A DNA stretch of 64,000 nucleotides, taken from the NCBI RefSeq assembly GCF_013426975.1, contig NZ_JACCPY010000009.1:1-64000 (forward strand). The letters run 5' to 3'. Below, piece after piece: positions 34,182-43,999 of the stretch. A program made the position numbers and the translations under genes. The notes below the pieces were generated by a model that was not told the origin of the DNA, did no database searches, and saw nothing but the letters and a program-made list of their open reading frames with translations. The stretch's first letter is position 1, and every line of letters starts with the position of its first letter. The stretch comes from Sphaerotilus sulfidivorans (GTDB lineage Bacteria; Pseudomonadota; Gammaproteobacteria; Burkholderiales; Burkholderiaceae_C).

Positions 34182-34835
34182 TCAGCCCGGCAGACCCACC
34201 AGATGGCGCAGCTTGACGAAGGCCAGCCCGGCCATCACCGCATCGTTGAGCGCGTCATGGGCATCGCGCCGCGGCAGGCCCAGGTCATGCATCAGCGTGT
34301 CGAAGCGCAGGTCGATGTTGCGGTCCTGCTCATGGCCGCGCAGCTGGCGGAACTTGAAGTCGTGATAGAGCGCCGAGACCTCGATGCGCTCCTGCGGCAG
34401 CGGCACGCCGGCCATCGGCAGCAGGATGCGCTCGAGCATCGCCACATCGAACTCCAGGTAGTAGCCCACCAGCGGCCGCGCCCCGATGAAGCGCAGCAGC
34501 CGGTGCATCGCCTCCTCGGGCGCCAGCCCCTGCGCGACATCGCGCTCGCGCAGCCGGTGCACCCGCACGCTGTCGGCCGAGATCGCCCGGCTCGGGCGCA
34601 CCAGCAGCGACAGCGCCTCGCTGGTCATCAGCCGGTCGCCGACGATGCGTACCGCGCCGATCGAGATGATCTCGTCGCGGCGCCGGTCCAGCCCGGTGGT
34701 CTCGCAGTCGATCGAGACCCACTCCTGCGGCGGCGCGCTCTCGTAGAGAAAGGCCAGCGCCGGATCGCGCAGTCGCCGGCGCTGCCATTCACGCGAGAGC
34801 TGGCGCCAGCCGCGCCCCATCAGGTCGGGCAGCAT
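34182..34835 (-). CDS. DnaQ-like 3'-5' exonuclease
   Basis: 217 residues from the ATG at 34835, which overlaps the preceding gene stop as TGATG. The exonuclease motifs are DCETTGLD (Exo I, Asp and Glu for metals), a mid-region GYYLEFDVAML (Exo II) and HDALNDAVMAG (Exo III, HxxxxD). It resembles the epsilon proofreading fold, but it stands alone and lacks a polymerase partner. In other proteobacteria such a gene accompanies the DUF294/actP genes; a role in nucleotide or RNA turnover is inferred, not shown. Confidence 0.88.
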   Translation of the reverse strand: MLPDLMGRGWRQLSREWQRRRLRDPALAFLYESAPPQEWVSIDCETTGLDRRRDEIISIGAVRIVGDRLMTSEALSLLVRPSRAISADSVRVHRLRERDVAQGLAPEEAMHRLLRFIGARPLVGYYLEFDVAMLERILLPMAGVPLPQERIEVSALYHDFKFRQLRGHEQDRNIDLRFDTLMHDLGLPRRDAHDALNDAVMAGLAFVKLRHLVGLPG

Positions 34836-36703
34836 CACAGCATCTCCAGGCGGTAGTGGTGATGCAGATGGACACGGAAGCGCTTGACCACCGCCAGCGT
34901 GTCCTTCAGCAGATCGCGGTCCAGGCTGCCGAGCCGCTCGACCGCGATGCCGGAGCCGGCCGCCCGCCCCTGCTCGATCGCCTGCAGCCCGGCCTTGAGC
35001 TTCAGGTCCATGAAGAAGTGCAGGCTCTCGATCAGCTCGGCGCCCAGCCGGGGCTCGAGGTGGCCGCCGGCCATCAGCGCCTCGATGCGCGCCACCGTGC
35101 CGGTCTCGGTCAGGCGGTGCTCGAAGGCCAGGCTGCGCACGCCGTGCACCAGCGGAAAGATGCCGGCCTTCTTCAGGTCGAGCTGCTCGCGTGCGCCCTC
35201 GCCCAGGCCCAGACCGAGAATGCGGCTCCACCAGCCGCTGCCGTGCTGCGCAAAGGCCTCGACCGCGCCGGCAAAGCGCGCCAGCACGCCGGCGTTGTCG
35301 CTGGCAAAGGCCCAGACCTGCTCGCGCAGGCCGTGCAGCAGCGCCGCATCCCCGCTGACCGGGTGGGCGTCGAGAAAGATCGCCAGCGCCATCAGGTGGT
35401 CGGGCGTGGGCTCGAGCAGCCAGCGCCGCACCCGCCGCGCGAAGGCCTGCTCGTCGTCGCGCCACTCGGGGTTGCTGATCATGATGCCGCCGGCACAGGG
35501 CGGATAGCCGAAGTCGGCCAGCGCCGCCGAGAAGCGCGCGCAGACGGCCGCAAGATCCAGCTCCGGCGGCGGCGTCCAGCCCTGGCGCAGCACCAGACCG
35601 TTGTCCTGGTCGGTCTTGAGCAGCTGCTCGCCGCGGCCCTCGCTGCCCATGACGAACAGGCAGCTGTTGGCGACAAGCTCCGGCGGCGCGATCAGCTGCC
35701 AGGCGCGCTCGAACAGCGTCGCGTTCAGCTCCTGCACCAGCCGCGCGATCATGCCGACCCGGGTGCCGCTGCGGTGCAGCACCCCGATCAGCCGGGTGAT
35801 CTGGCCGGCGGCCTCCTTCAGCGTCTCGATGCTCTCGGCCTGCAGGATCTGCAGCGTGATCAGGTAGGAGTGGTTGGAGAGATAGCTCAGCAGGTCGAGC
35901 TGCTGCAGGAAGCCGACGATGCGCCGATCCGGGCCCTCGCCCTCGGCCACCACCAGGCGGTGGATGCGGTGGCGGATCATCAGCGCCAGCGCATCGAACA
36001 GCGGCATGTCCGGACGCACCGTCACCAGGTCGAAGTTCGCCAGCTCGCGCACCGGCAGCCGATCCAGCGGCGTGCCGTGCAGGATGGCCTTGGGCAGGCT
36101 GGTGACGGTGAAGATGCCCAGCCGCACCGGACCGTCGCCAGGAGCGTCGCCCGCCCGGTCCTCGACCAGCACATTGGTGGTGCGCTGGGTCTGGAAGACC
36201 CGCGCGACCTCGGTGATCGAGGCCTGGCCATCGACGAAATGCGCCGGGCGCAGGAAGGCCTGGTCGACGCGGGCCATCGTCAGCGACTGCAGCTCGTGCT
36301 GGCTGCTGCGCTCGGCCAGCGCCCCCAGCTTGTTCGACAGGTCGGAAAACAGCAGCGCGCCGAAGGTGACGTTCGAGGCGATCAGCGCCGAGACCGCCTC
36401 CTTCGCGAGCCGGTAGGTCACCACCTCCTCGGCGGCGACGAAGCGGCTGCTGGCGCGGCCGGCCACCAGCGCACGGCCGTCGAAGCAGTCGTCGGGGCCG
36501 TAGCTGCCCTGCTGCTCGTCGCCGTCCCACTGCTGGACATGGCCCTTGATCAGCACAAACAGATGGGTCGGCTCCTGACCGGGCGCCAGGATGACCGCGC
36601 CCTCGCGGAAATACTCGATGTCGACGCTGCGGCGCACCCGGTCGCGCTCGTCGGCGTCCAGGCAGTCGAAGGGCGAGGCGGCAAAGTTGAAGGCGCTGGG
36701 CAC
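34835..36703 (-). CDS. cNMP-binding, CBS and DUF294 nucleotidyltransferase-like protein
   Basis: 622 residues from GTG at 36703, chosen because AGGAGA lies 9 bases upstream; the frame runs on to 36778. Domains are a cyclic-nucleotide-binding fold (about 15-125), a CBS pair (about 150-290), a DUF294 nucleotidyltransferase-like domain with MGSEGRGEQLLKTDQDNGLV (about 360-385, the GS and DxD metal motif) and a helical C-terminus. It probably senses a nucleotide and modifies or regulates a partner. It is translationally coupled to the exonuclease. Its location next to actP is common and suggests a link to acetate or energy status. Confidence 0.87.
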   Translation of the reverse strand: MPSAFNFAASPFDCLDADERDRVRRSVDIEYFREGAVILAPGQEPTHLFVLIKGHVQQWDGDEQQGSYGPDDCFDGRALVAGRASSRFVAAEEVVTYRLAKEAVSALIASNVTFGALLFSDLSNKLGALAERSSQHELQSLTMARVDQAFLRPAHFVDGQASITEVARVFQTQRTTNVLVEDRAGDAPGDGPVRLGIFTVTSLPKAILHGTPLDRLPVRELANFDLVTVRPDMPLFDALALMIRHRIHRLVVAEGEGPDRRIVGFLQQLDLLSYLSNHSYLITLQILQAESIETLKEAAGQITRLIGVLHRSGTRVGMIARLVQELNATLFERAWQLIAPPELVANSCLFVMGSEGRGEQLLKTDQDNGLVLRQGWTPPPELDLAAVCARFSAALADFGYPPCAGGIMISNPEWRDDEQAFARRVRRWLLEPTPDHLMALAIFLDAHPVSGDAALLHGLREQVWAFASDNAGVLARFAGAVEAFAQHGSGWWSRILGLGLGEGAREQLDLKKAGIFPLVHGVRSLAFEHRLTETGTVARIEALMAGGHLEPRLGAELIESLHFFMDLKLKAGLQAIEQGRAAGSGIAVERLGSLDRDLLKDTLAVVKRFRVHLHHHYRLEML

Positions 36704-36824
36704 GGGGCGATGTCTCCTGCGGGGCGGGGCCTGTCGTTGTCGGACACGTCGGACGATTCTGTCCGGCCCGGCTTGCACGGAGCCTGCGCCGCATCAAGAT
36801 GCGCCATCGTCGACAATCCGCCCC

Positions 36825-38111
36825 ATGTTCACCGACCTGATTCCCGGCGCCGCGCCGCAGCCCGCACCGGAGCCCACCGCACGCGAGCGATTCTTCCGCC
36901 TGATCGAGACCGCGCTGGCCGCGCGCCAGCTGGTGCGCCTGACGCTGGGCCGCTACCGCGGCCCCGAGGCCGATCTCGAGAAGGTGCTGGCCCGCCCGGT
37001 GCTGCTGCGCGGCGAGCCGCATCTGCAGCTGGTCTGGCGCCACGCCACCCGCGACATCACCAAGAACCACCCGCTGACCGAGGTGCCGGCGCTGCTGGAC
37101 GGCCTGATCGCCACCGGTGCCTTCGAGAACGCGCACCTGCACACCCGCACCCAGGAGGCGCAGTTCACCGTCAAGACCAAGGGCGGCCGCGACCGCAGCC
37201 TGCTGCGGGTGGGCCGCAACAGCGCGCCCGCCGACGACGAGGGCACGGACGCCGCCTCAGACACGGCCGCCGAGGAGCACAACCGCGAGAAGCATCGCCT
37301 GCTGTCGCTGGAGCGCCCCTTCTGGCACGACCTGGGCGTGACCGACGCGCAGCAGCGGCTGATCCCGGCGATGTCGCGCAAGTGGCGCCAGATCAACCGC
37401 TTCGTCGAGGTGTTCTCCTCGGCGCTGGCCGACGCCGGCCTGGGCGGGCGCGATCCGGCCGAGCCGGTGCGGGTGCACGACTTCGGCTGCGGCAAGGGCT
37501 ACCTGACCTTCGCGGTGCACGACTGGCTCGCCGGCCAGGGACGCCGCGCCGAGGTCACCGGCGTGGAGCTGCGCCAGCCGCTGGTGGACCTGTGCAATGC
37601 CGCGGCCGAGCGCCACCAGCTCGGCGGCCTGCGCTTCGACGCCGGCGACGTGCGCGACTACACGCCCGCCGGCCTGGACGTGATGATCGCGCTGCACGCC
37701 TGCGACATCGCCACCGACTACGCGATCGACTACGGCCTGCGCGCCGGGGCGTCCGTCATCCTGTGCTCGCCGTGCTGCCACAAGGAAGTGCGCCCGCAGA
37801 TGACGATGCCGGCGCTCCTGCGCCCGGTGCTGCAGCACGGCGTGCACCTGGGCCAGGAGGCCGAGATGGTCACCGACGGCCTGCGCGCGCTGCTGCTCGA
37901 CGCCGAGGGCTACGACACCCAGGTGTTCGAGTTCATCTCGCTGGAGCACACCAACAAGAACAAGATGCTGCTGGCGGTGCGCCGCCGCCACACGCCGGCC
38001 GGCCACGCCGAGGCGGTGCGCGCGCAGATCGCCGCGATCAAGGACTTCTACGGCATCCGCACGCAGAGCCTGGAGACGCTGGTGGCCGCCCGGGGGCGCT
38101 CGGCGGCCTGA
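36825..38111 (+). CDS. SAM-dependent methyltransferase of unknown target
   Basis: 428 residues from the ATG at 36825. The N-terminal 170 residues are a separate domain rich in basic residues, including HTRTQEAQFTVKTKGGRDRS. The methyltransferase core begins DFGCGKGYLTFAVHDWL (about 220, SAM-binding GxGxG-like) and continues VELRQPLVDL and LCSPCCHKEVR. This SPCCHKE arrangement occurs in a family of putative RNA- or cofactor-modifying enzymes. A Cys pair in that motif may bind metal. Divergent from the DUF294 gene with a 121-bp gap. Confidence 0.78.
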   Translation: MFTDLIPGAAPQPAPEPTARERFFRLIETALAARQLVRLTLGRYRGPEADLEKVLARPVLLRGEPHLQLVWRHATRDITKNHPLTEVPALLDGLIATGAFENAHLHTRTQEAQFTVKTKGGRDRSLLRVGRNSAPADDEGTDAASDTAAEEHNREKHRLLSLERPFWHDLGVTDAQQRLIPAMSRKWRQINRFVEVFSSALADAGLGGRDPAEPVRVHDFGCGKGYLTFAVHDWLAGQGRRAEVTGVELRQPLVDLCNAAAERHQLGGLRFDAGDVRDYTPAGLDVMIALHACDIATDYAIDYGLRAGASVILCSPCCHKEVRPQMTMPALLRPVLQHGVHLGQEAEMVTDGLRALLLDAEGYDTQVFEFISLEHTNKNKMLLAVRRRHTPAGHAEAVRAQIAAIKDFYGIRTQSLETLVAARGRSAA

Positions 38112-38126
38112 CGCGCGGCCGGCGCT

Positions 38127-38849
38127 TCAGCCGGCCTGCAGCGCGCAGCAGGCCTTGTACTTGCGCCCGCTGCCGCAAGGGCACGGGTCGTTGCGGCCGA
38201 CCTTCGGCGCGCTGCGGCGGAAGGTCAGCGCCTGGCGCTCGCTGCGCTGCAGCTCGCGCCGCGCCGGGGCGAGCTGCTGGTGCAGCTGCAGCAGCACATC
38301 GGCCAGCACCTCGGGCAGCTCGGCGCGCATCGCGGCATCGATCGGCGGCGGGCGCAGCGCCTCGTCCTCGTCGTGCTCGTGGTGCAGCATCATGATCGGC
38401 ACCAGCGCCTGGCCGGCCTCGTCGTCGGCCAGCAGCGGCTGCCAGCCCTCCGGCGCGATCTGCATGCCCAGCACGAAGCCCGAGGCCCAGTCGTTGCCGC
38501 CGGGCAGGCCGTCCGGCCGCAGGGCCAGACGCGGGCGATGCGAGGCGCCGCCGCGCCCGCCACGCTCCAGCGCCGCGCCGATCGACTCGTGCAGCTTCAT
38601 CAGCGTGCCGGCGATCGCACGCGCCTGGGCCTCGTTCTCGAAGGAGACCTGGGCCTCGGCCGATTCGCCCCAGACCTGCGCCAGCCAGACCGAGGGCCCG
38701 GGCGGACTGGCCGCGCAGTTCAGCGCGGACAGGAAGCCGTCGAGCCGCTCCAGCGTCATCGCGCCGGCCGGCAGGTCCGTCAGGAAGGCCTGCAGCGCCG
38801 CCAGCGCGGCGGCATCGGGCGGAACGGGAGAGGTGGCGGCGTTGTTCAT
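38127..38849 (-). CDS. UPF0149-type protein with C-terminal SEC-C motif
   Basis: 240 residues from the ATG at 38849. The helical UPF0149-like region includes [18 protein letters not shown]. The last 25 residues hold [19 protein letters not shown], the SEC-C zinc motif (CxC-x8-CC) found at the SecA end and in other proteins, where it binds zinc and helps contact SecB or ribosomes. Function of the whole protein unknown. It converges with the methyltransferase gene 15 bp away. Confidence 0.87.
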   Translation of the reverse strand: MNNAATSPVPPDAAALAALQAFLTDLPAGAMTLERLDGFLSALNCAASPPGPSVWLAQVWGESAEAQVSFENEAQARAIAGTLMKLHESIGAALERGGRGGASHRPRLALRPDGLPGGNDWASGFVLGMQIAPEGWQPLLADDEAGQALVPIMMLHHEHDEDEALRPPPIDAAMRAELPEVLADVLLQLHQQLAPARRELQRSERQALTFRRSAPKVGRNDPCPCGSGRKYKACCALQAG

Positions 38850-39005
38850 CGGCTGCGGATCCGGTATCGATCGGTGACGGAAGGGGCGCGAGCGTAACCC
38901 ACTCCCAGGCATGGGTGAAGCAAAGGTAAGTGCAGGTAAACCGGGCGGTCCGGGCGGCCCTGTTCGAGGCATGGTCACGTCAACGTCTCGATAGGCTCGA
39001 TCGCC

Positions 39006-39641
39006 ATGGAACGACCCGTCACGCATGACTTCGCGCTGTCGCCGCTGCCCGCTCTGACCCCGGGCGCGGCCACCGCCTCCTGGCATCTTCTGCTGGCCGG
39101 CCTGCCGTTCAGCGACACCACCCGACTGCAGACGCTGATGCGCGGCCACGGCCACCGCGTCAGCGTGGTCCATGGCCTGGCGCAGGTGCAGGCCCGGCTG
39201 GCCGACGACGAGATCGATGTGCTGCTGCACGGCAGCGAGCATCTGGCCCAGCTCGAGAGCATGAGCCGGCTGCCGAGCCGGCCAGCACGCATCTGCCTGG
39301 TCGACGGCACGGACGCACGCTCGCGCATCGAGGCGCTCGACGCCGGCGCCGACGACTGCCTCTCGCGTCCCTACGCGCCGCGCGAGCTGCTGGCGCGGGT
39401 GGCGGCGGTGCTGCGCCGACGCGGCAGCAGCTCGACCGCTTTTCTGCTGCCCGCCAACGATGTCGGGGAGATCATCGCCACGCATCAGGATCAGCCGCTG
39501 GCCGAGCGGACCGCCCTGCCACGGCTTCAGGCCGCCACGCGCGACTCCGCCAGCGCCAGCTCCAGCGCCTGCGCCCGCTCCGCCCCGAACAGACCGACGG
39601 CGATCGCCCGCGAATCGGTGACGGTGCGCAGCCGCAGATAG
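39006..39641 (+). pseudogene. Degenerate OmpR-type receiver protein, truncated
   Basis: The frame codes 211 residues. Residues about 25-140 follow the receiver fold ([20 protein letters not shown], ending [27 protein letters not shown]). Where the phospho-Asp should be, the sequence is [11 protein letters not shown], and the conserved Lys is Arg (SRPY). No DNA-binding domain follows: the reading runs into antisense of dusC for its last 115 bases, where it is Ser/Arg-rich noise. It looks like a decayed regulator cut at the dusC border; a functional pseudo-receiver is possible. RBS weak. Confidence 0.5.
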
Positions 39642-40522
39642 GCCTCGGCAGCCTGCGGATGGCGCTGGCGCAGGAACTGCAGCCACTGCTTGAGCCGGCC
39701 GGCGCGGTAGCCGGGCTCGAAATGCCGGCCCACCAGCACCCAGAAGTCGGCCAGCAGCTCCAGCACCTCCGGCCAGTCGAGCTGTCGCCCGCCGCCGCTG
39801 GCGATCGCGATCGCCAGGCCCGGATCGGCGACGATGCCGCGTCCGAGCATCAGCGCGTCGCAGCCCGATTCCTGCAGGCAGCGCCGGGCATCGTCCGGCG
39901 TCCAGATCTCGCCATTGGCGACGATCGGCAGCGCGGGCAGCGCCTGGCGCAGGACGGCGATGCGGTCCCAGTAGGCCGGCGGCTTGTAGCCCTGGGCCTT
40001 GGTGCGCGCATGCACGACGATCTCGCAGGCGCCGCCCTCGGCGGCGGCGCGCGCCGCATCGAGCGCCTGCGCGTCGTCATCCACGCCCAGGCGCATCTTG
40101 GCCGACACCGGCATCGAGGCCGGCACCGCCCGGCGCACCGCCGAAACGATGCGCCACATCAGCTCGGGCTGGTCGAGCAGCGCCGCACCGCCGCCGTGGC
40201 GGTTGACCACCTTGGCCGGACAACCGAAGTTCAGGTCGATGCCCGCCGGACCCAGCCCGGCCAGGCGCGCGGCGTTGTCGGCCAGACAGGCCGGATCGGA
40301 GCCGAGCAGCTGCGCGCGCACCGGCACGCCCGCCGGCGTGCGCGCGCCGTCGCGCAGCTCCGGCACGATGCGGTGGAAGACCCGCTCGGGCAGCAGCGTG
40401 TCGGTCACGCGGATGAATTCGCTGACGCAGCGCTCGATCGCACCGGCGCGGGTCAGCATGTCACGGAGAACAAAATCCAGCAGGCCCTCCATCGGGGCCA
40501 GCAGCAGTCGGGGAGCGCTCAT
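39527..40522 (-). CDS. dusC: tRNA-dihydrouridine synthase C
   Basis: 331 residues from the ATG at 40522. It is a TIM barrel with flavin: [18 protein letters not shown] at the N-terminus, [21 protein letters not shown] holding the catalytic Cys, [17 protein letters not shown] and [11 protein letters not shown]. This order is that of DusC, which reduces U16 in tRNA. It shares its 3' end with the degenerate receiver on the other strand. Confidence 0.93.
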   Translation of the reverse strand: MSAPRLLLAPMEGLLDFVLRDMLTRAGAIERCVSEFIRVTDTLLPERVFHRIVPELRDGARTPAGVPVRAQLLGSDPACLADNAARLAGLGPAGIDLNFGCPAKVVNRHGGGAALLDQPELMWRIVSAVRRAVPASMPVSAKMRLGVDDDAQALDAARAAAEGGACEIVVHARTKAQGYKPPAYWDRIAVLRQALPALPIVANGEIWTPDDARRCLQESGCDALMLGRGIVADPGLAIAIASGGGRQLDWPEVLELLADFWVLVGRHFEPGYRAGRLKQWLQFLRQRHPQAAEAYLRLRTVTDSRAIAVGLFGAERAQALELALAESRVAA

Positions 40523-40644
40523 GGCCGAGAGTGTCACCGATGGCACGACCGGACCGATCCGCCGGGCCGGCCCGGACTGAAAGAGCCCACCCCGCAGCGC
40601 ATAATCCGGCACCCGCTCCGCTTTCACGCTCTGCACCGAACTCC

Positions 40645-41694
40645 ATGGCTCTCTACCGATGCAACCGCTGCGGGCACCTGTCCGAGCAGGCCGATGAACT
40701 GATCGGCTCGTCGCTGCCCTGCCCGTCCTGCCGGACCGACAACGCGGTCTATCCGACAGTGCGCTTCGTGCAGTCGATGCTGACCCGCTACTTCGCCGCC
40801 CGGCGCGACCTGACCGCCGCCCGCGCCGAGATCGAGACGCTGCGCCAGCAGGCGGCCGAGGCCGCCCAGGCCGGCAGCCAGGAGGCGCCACCGTCGGTCT
40901 ACTCGATGCCGATGGACTTCGACCCGACCAGCTCGGACCATTTCTGCAGCAAGGTGCAGGTCGCTCCGGTGCTGGACTGGCTGCGCCAGCACCAGGCCAC
41001 CGTCGACCTGGATCCGCGTGCGCTCGACACCTCCGGGCCCTTCGACGCGATCGCCGGCCAGATCGCCGAGCAGCCGCGCCTGCTCGGCGAGATCATCGAG
41101 CGGGTGCGCAGCGCCCAGAAGCAGGACTACAGCTTCATCAATCTCGACCTGAGCCGGCGCACCCCCGAGGACGCCTGCGCGCTGCGCGACTTCTGCCAGG
41201 AGCTGGCCGAGGGCGGCCTGCTGGCCAAGTACCTGTCGCAGCCGGGCGATCCGGTGGTTCGGCTGTCGCTGCACCGCTCGGTGGAGAACCGGCGCTTCTT
41301 CGAAGGCGGCTGGCTGGAGTGGTGGTCCTTCATGCTGGCGCTGCGCCATCTGCTCAATGTCGGCGCGGACTTCTCGGTCGGCCGCGACATCGGCCTGTCC
41401 TGGCCGAAGGACGACGGCCACAAGCTCGACGCGCTGTTCCTGCTCGACAGCCGCCGGCCGCTGGCGCTGCAGTGCCTGACCGGCGACCCGGCGCCGCATG
41501 TCGACCGGCTGCTGCACCTGCGCGACCGCCTGGGCATCGATCCGGCCCACTACCTCCTGTGCGCCGCCGACCTGAGCGTGCGCCAGGCCGAATCGCTGAC
41601 CCAGCGCACCGGCCTGCCGGTGGCCACGCTCGACACCCTCAAGCCGATGCTGCGCGAGACGGTGCGCGCGCTGCGCCAGCAGTCGCGGCGCTGA
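40645..41694 (+). CDS. Zinc-ribbon protein with degenerate PD-(D/E)xK nuclease-like domain
   Basis: 349 residues. Residues 1-30 form a zinc ribbon (C6, C9, C26, C29) and 45-75 a coiled coil. The C-terminal part has [12 protein letters not shown] (219-230) and [22 protein letters not shown] (259-280). In Card1/DUF1887-type nucleases the same places read GGWLEE and NELDVL...IECKT. Here E225 and D262 are kept, but the E and K of ExK are Q276 and L278, so cleavage is probably lost. It may have become a binding or regulatory protein. No CARF domain is visible. It is flanked by dusC (divergent) and hyi. The comparison is by eye. Confidence 0.6.
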   Translation: MALYRCNRCGHLSEQADELIGSSLPCPSCRTDNAVYPTVRFVQSMLTRYFAARRDLTAARAEIETLRQQAAEAAQAGSQEAPPSVYSMPMDFDPTSSDHFCSKVQVAPVLDWLRQHQATVDLDPRALDTSGPFDAIAGQIAEQPRLLGEIIERVRSAQKQDYSFINLDLSRRTPEDACALRDFCQELAEGGLLAKYLSQPGDPVVRLSLHRSVENRRFFEGGWLEWWSFMLALRHLLNVGADFSVGRDIGLSWPKDDGHKLDALFLLDSRRPLALQCLTGDPAPHVDRLLHLRDRLGIDPAHYLLCAADLSVRQAESLTQRTGLPVATLDTLKPMLRETVRALRQQSRR

Positions 41695-41725
41695 GCTGAA
41701 CCCGGGTGGACTCCGGCGCCTCGCC

Positions 41726-42571
41726 ATGCCCCGCTTCGCCGCCAATCTCACCATGCTCTACAACGAGCACGACTTTCTCGACCGCTTCGCCGCCGCCGCG
41801 GCGGACGGCTTCGAGGGTGTCGAATTTCTGTTCCCCTACGCCTTCCCGGCCGAGGAGATCGCCGCGCGACTGAAGGCCCACGGCCTGCAGCAGGTGCTGT
41901 TCAACGCGCCCCCGGGCGACTGGGAGGCCGGCGAGCGCGGCCTGGCCTGCCTGCCCGGCCGCGAGGCCGAGTTCCGCGCCGGCTTGGCCACCGCGCTGGC
42001 CTATGCCCGGGCGCTGGACTGCCCGCGCATCCATGTGATGGCCGGCATCGCCCCGGCCGACCTGCCGCGTGCCGCACTGCTCGAGGTCTACCAGGCCAAC
42101 CTGGCCTGGGCCGCAGCGCAGGCGGCGGCCCAGGGGCGCGAGGTGCTGATCGAGCCGATCAATCCGCGCGACATGCCCGGCTATTTCCTCAACCATCAGG
42201 CCGAGGCGCACCGCATCGTGCAGGCCATCGGCGCGCCCAACCTCAAGGTCCAGTTCGATCTCTATCACGCCCAGATCGTGGAGGGCGACCTGTCCACCCG
42301 GATCCGCCAGACCCTGCCCACAGGCCGCGTCGGCCACCTCCAGCTCGCCGGCGTGCCGATGCGCCACGAGCCCGATCTGGGCGAGCTGAACTATCCCTAC
42401 CTGTTCGCGCTGATCGACGAGGTGGCGACGCAATGCGGATGGCAGGGCTGGATCGGCTGCGAGTACCGTCCGGCGCGCGGCACGGTGGCAGGCGCCACCT
42501 CGGCGGGGCTGGGCTGGCTGCGTGCGGCCGGCGTGCCAGCTCGACCTGACCTCAGCCGCGCAGCCGCTTGA
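41726..42571 (+). CDS. hyi: Hydroxypyruvate isomerase family (Hyi/OtnI)
   Basis: 281 residues forming an AP-endonuclease-2-like TIM barrel. Landmarks are [33 protein letters not shown] (metal-binding Glu), [13 protein letters not shown] and WIGCEYRPA. It interconverts hydroxypyruvate and tartronate semialdehyde, or 2-oxo-tetronates in the OtnI branch. No glyoxylate or tetronate genes are adjacent, so the exact substrate is open. The stop overlaps the convergent DUF808 gene by 20 bp. Confidence 0.88.
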   Translation: MPRFAANLTMLYNEHDFLDRFAAAAADGFEGVEFLFPYAFPAEEIAARLKAHGLQQVLFNAPPGDWEAGERGLACLPGREAEFRAGLATALAYARALDCPRIHVMAGIAPADLPRAALLEVYQANLAWAAAQAAAQGREVLIEPINPRDMPGYFLNHQAEAHRIVQAIGAPNLKVQFDLYHAQIVEGDLSTRIRQTLPTGRVGHLQLAGVPMRHEPDLGELNYPYLFALIDEVATQCGWQGWIGCEYRPARGTVAGATSAGLGWLRAAGVPARPDLSRAAA

Positions 42572-43448
42572 CCAGCATCACGCCGGCCAGCACCAGGGCG
42601 CCGGCGACGATGCCCACCAGACCGTCGGCCAGCACCGACACCAGCGGCGCCAGCGTGCCGGCCGCGGCGGCCAGCGGCTCGATCAGGTGGTGCAGCGCCG
42701 GCACGCCGTGCACCAGGATGCCGCCGCCGACCAGGAACATCGCCGCAGTGCCGACCACCGCCAGCAGCTTCATCAGCAGCGGCGCGGCCCGCAGCAGCAG
42801 CTCGCCGAAGGCCGCACCCCGGCCGGTGCGCACCATCCAGGCTCCGGCGTCATCCATCTTGACGATGCCGGCGACCAGACCATAGACGCCTACCGTCATC
42901 GCCACCGACACGCCGGAGAGCACCATCGCCTGCGTCATCAGCGGCGCCCCGGCCGCCGCACCCAGCGTGATGGCGATGATCTCGGCCGACAGGATGAAGT
43001 CGGTGCGGATCGCGCCGCGAATGCGCTCGCGCTCGAAGGCCACCAGATCGACCGCCGGATCGGCCAGCGCGGCCGTCAGCTCGGCATGGTGGCTCCGGTC
43101 CTCCTCGGCGCTGTGCAGCCAGCGGTGCGCCAGCTTCTCGAAGCCCTCGAAGCACAGGAAGGCACCGCCGACCATCAGCAGCGGCGTGATCAGCCACGGC
43201 GCGAACACGCTGATCAGCAGCGCCACCGGCACCAGGATCGCCTTGTTCAGCAGCGACCCCTTGGCCACGGCCAGGACCACCGGCAGCTCACGGTCGGCCG
43301 ACACCCCGGTGACCTGCTGGGCATTGAGCGCCAGATCATCGCCGAGCACCCCGGCGGTCTTCTTCGCGGCGACCTTGGTCAGCACCGCGACATCGTCGAG
43401 CACGGTGGCGATGTCATCGAGCAGGGCAAGCAGGCTGGCAGCGGCCAT
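42552..43448 (-). CDS. DUF808 (YedI) family inner-membrane protein
   Basis: 298 residues with several membrane segments. The N-terminal [21 protein letters not shown] and [20 protein letters not shown] are the family signature. KLAHRWLH and the central [20 protein letters not shown] follow. Function is unknown in all organisms I know; a transporter-like role is often suggested. No operon partner. RBS is GGAGA seven bases upstream. Confidence 0.88.
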   Translation of the reverse strand: MAAASLLALLDDIATVLDDVAVLTKVAAKKTAGVLGDDLALNAQQVTGVSADRELPVVLAVAKGSLLNKAILVPVALLISVFAPWLITPLLMVGGAFLCFEGFEKLAHRWLHSAEEDRSHHAELTAALADPAVDLVAFERERIRGAIRTDFILSAEIIAITLGAAAGAPLMTQAMVLSGVSVAMTVGVYGLVAGIVKMDDAGAWMVRTGRGAAFGELLLRAAPLLMKLLAVVGTAAMFLVGGGILVHGVPALHHLIEPLAAAAGTLAPLVSVLADGLVGIVAGALVLAGVMLVKRLRG

Positions 43449-43769
43449 CGGGTTCTCTCCTTGTCGCGGGCGGGGAATTTCTCACGCATCCTAGCCGAGA
43501 GCCGGTGACACGCGGTGTGGGCGTGTTCGCCCCTGCCGGCCCCTCACACGCCGAGCACCTCTTGCCGAAGCGGTGATCTGACCGCTCTTCGCCCCGCTGT
43601 TACGACTGCGACCGACAGACCGACGCTATTGCACGGTCCGGTCCTGCAGGAGACTTCGCCGCTGCCTTACCTTTGCCGACATCGGGAGCACGCAGACTGG
43701 ATTTCATCGGGATCCCGCCCGCGCGCACCAGAACCCGGGTCCGTACCAGCATCGTCAAGGAGTACCGTC
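43449..43769. other. Gene-free region before a small conserved gene
   Basis: About 320 bp. I see no convincing frame, hairpin or strong promoter. It contains only the AAGGAG ribosome site of the following small gene and divergent leader DNA for the DUF808 gene. Confidence 0.5.
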
Positions 43770-43985
43770 ATGCCTGCCAAGACCTGCGAAGCCCAGCACT
43801 ACGAACTGCGCTTCCGCTCGCTGCACAACGAAGGCCGAGGCCTGAGCTTTCCCTGCGACGAACGCGGCGAGGTGCCGCTGGACCAGCTCAGCGAACGTGC
43901 GGTGATGAACTATCTCTATGCCCGGGCCTGCATCGGCATCGAGTACGCCTATCCGGCGATCATGCTCAGCGACCACCTCCACTGA
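43770..43985 (+). CDS. Small conserved protein, function unknown
   Basis: 71 residues, ATG at 43770 preceded by AAGGAG at an eight-base spacing. The sequence has HYELRFRSLHNEGRGLSFPCDERGEV, then ERAVMNYLYARACIG. No membrane segment or signal. Its pattern resembles short proteins found in other Burkholderiales. It converges on phoB, 14 bp away. Confidence 0.75.
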   Translation: MPAKTCEAQHYELRFRSLHNEGRGLSFPCDERGEVPLDQLSERAVMNYLYARACIGIEYAYPAIMLSDHLH

Positions 43986-43999
43986 GCGGCTGGAAGGCT

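Noticed and set aside
36704-36778. 25-residue N-terminal extension of the DUF294 protein
   Set aside because: Arg-rich and without RBS; GTG at 36703 has AGGAGA in place.
34856-38395. Long plus-strand frame through the DUF294, methyltransferase and SEC-C region
   Set aside because: Crosses several well-supported genes on both strands with basic low-complexity translation.
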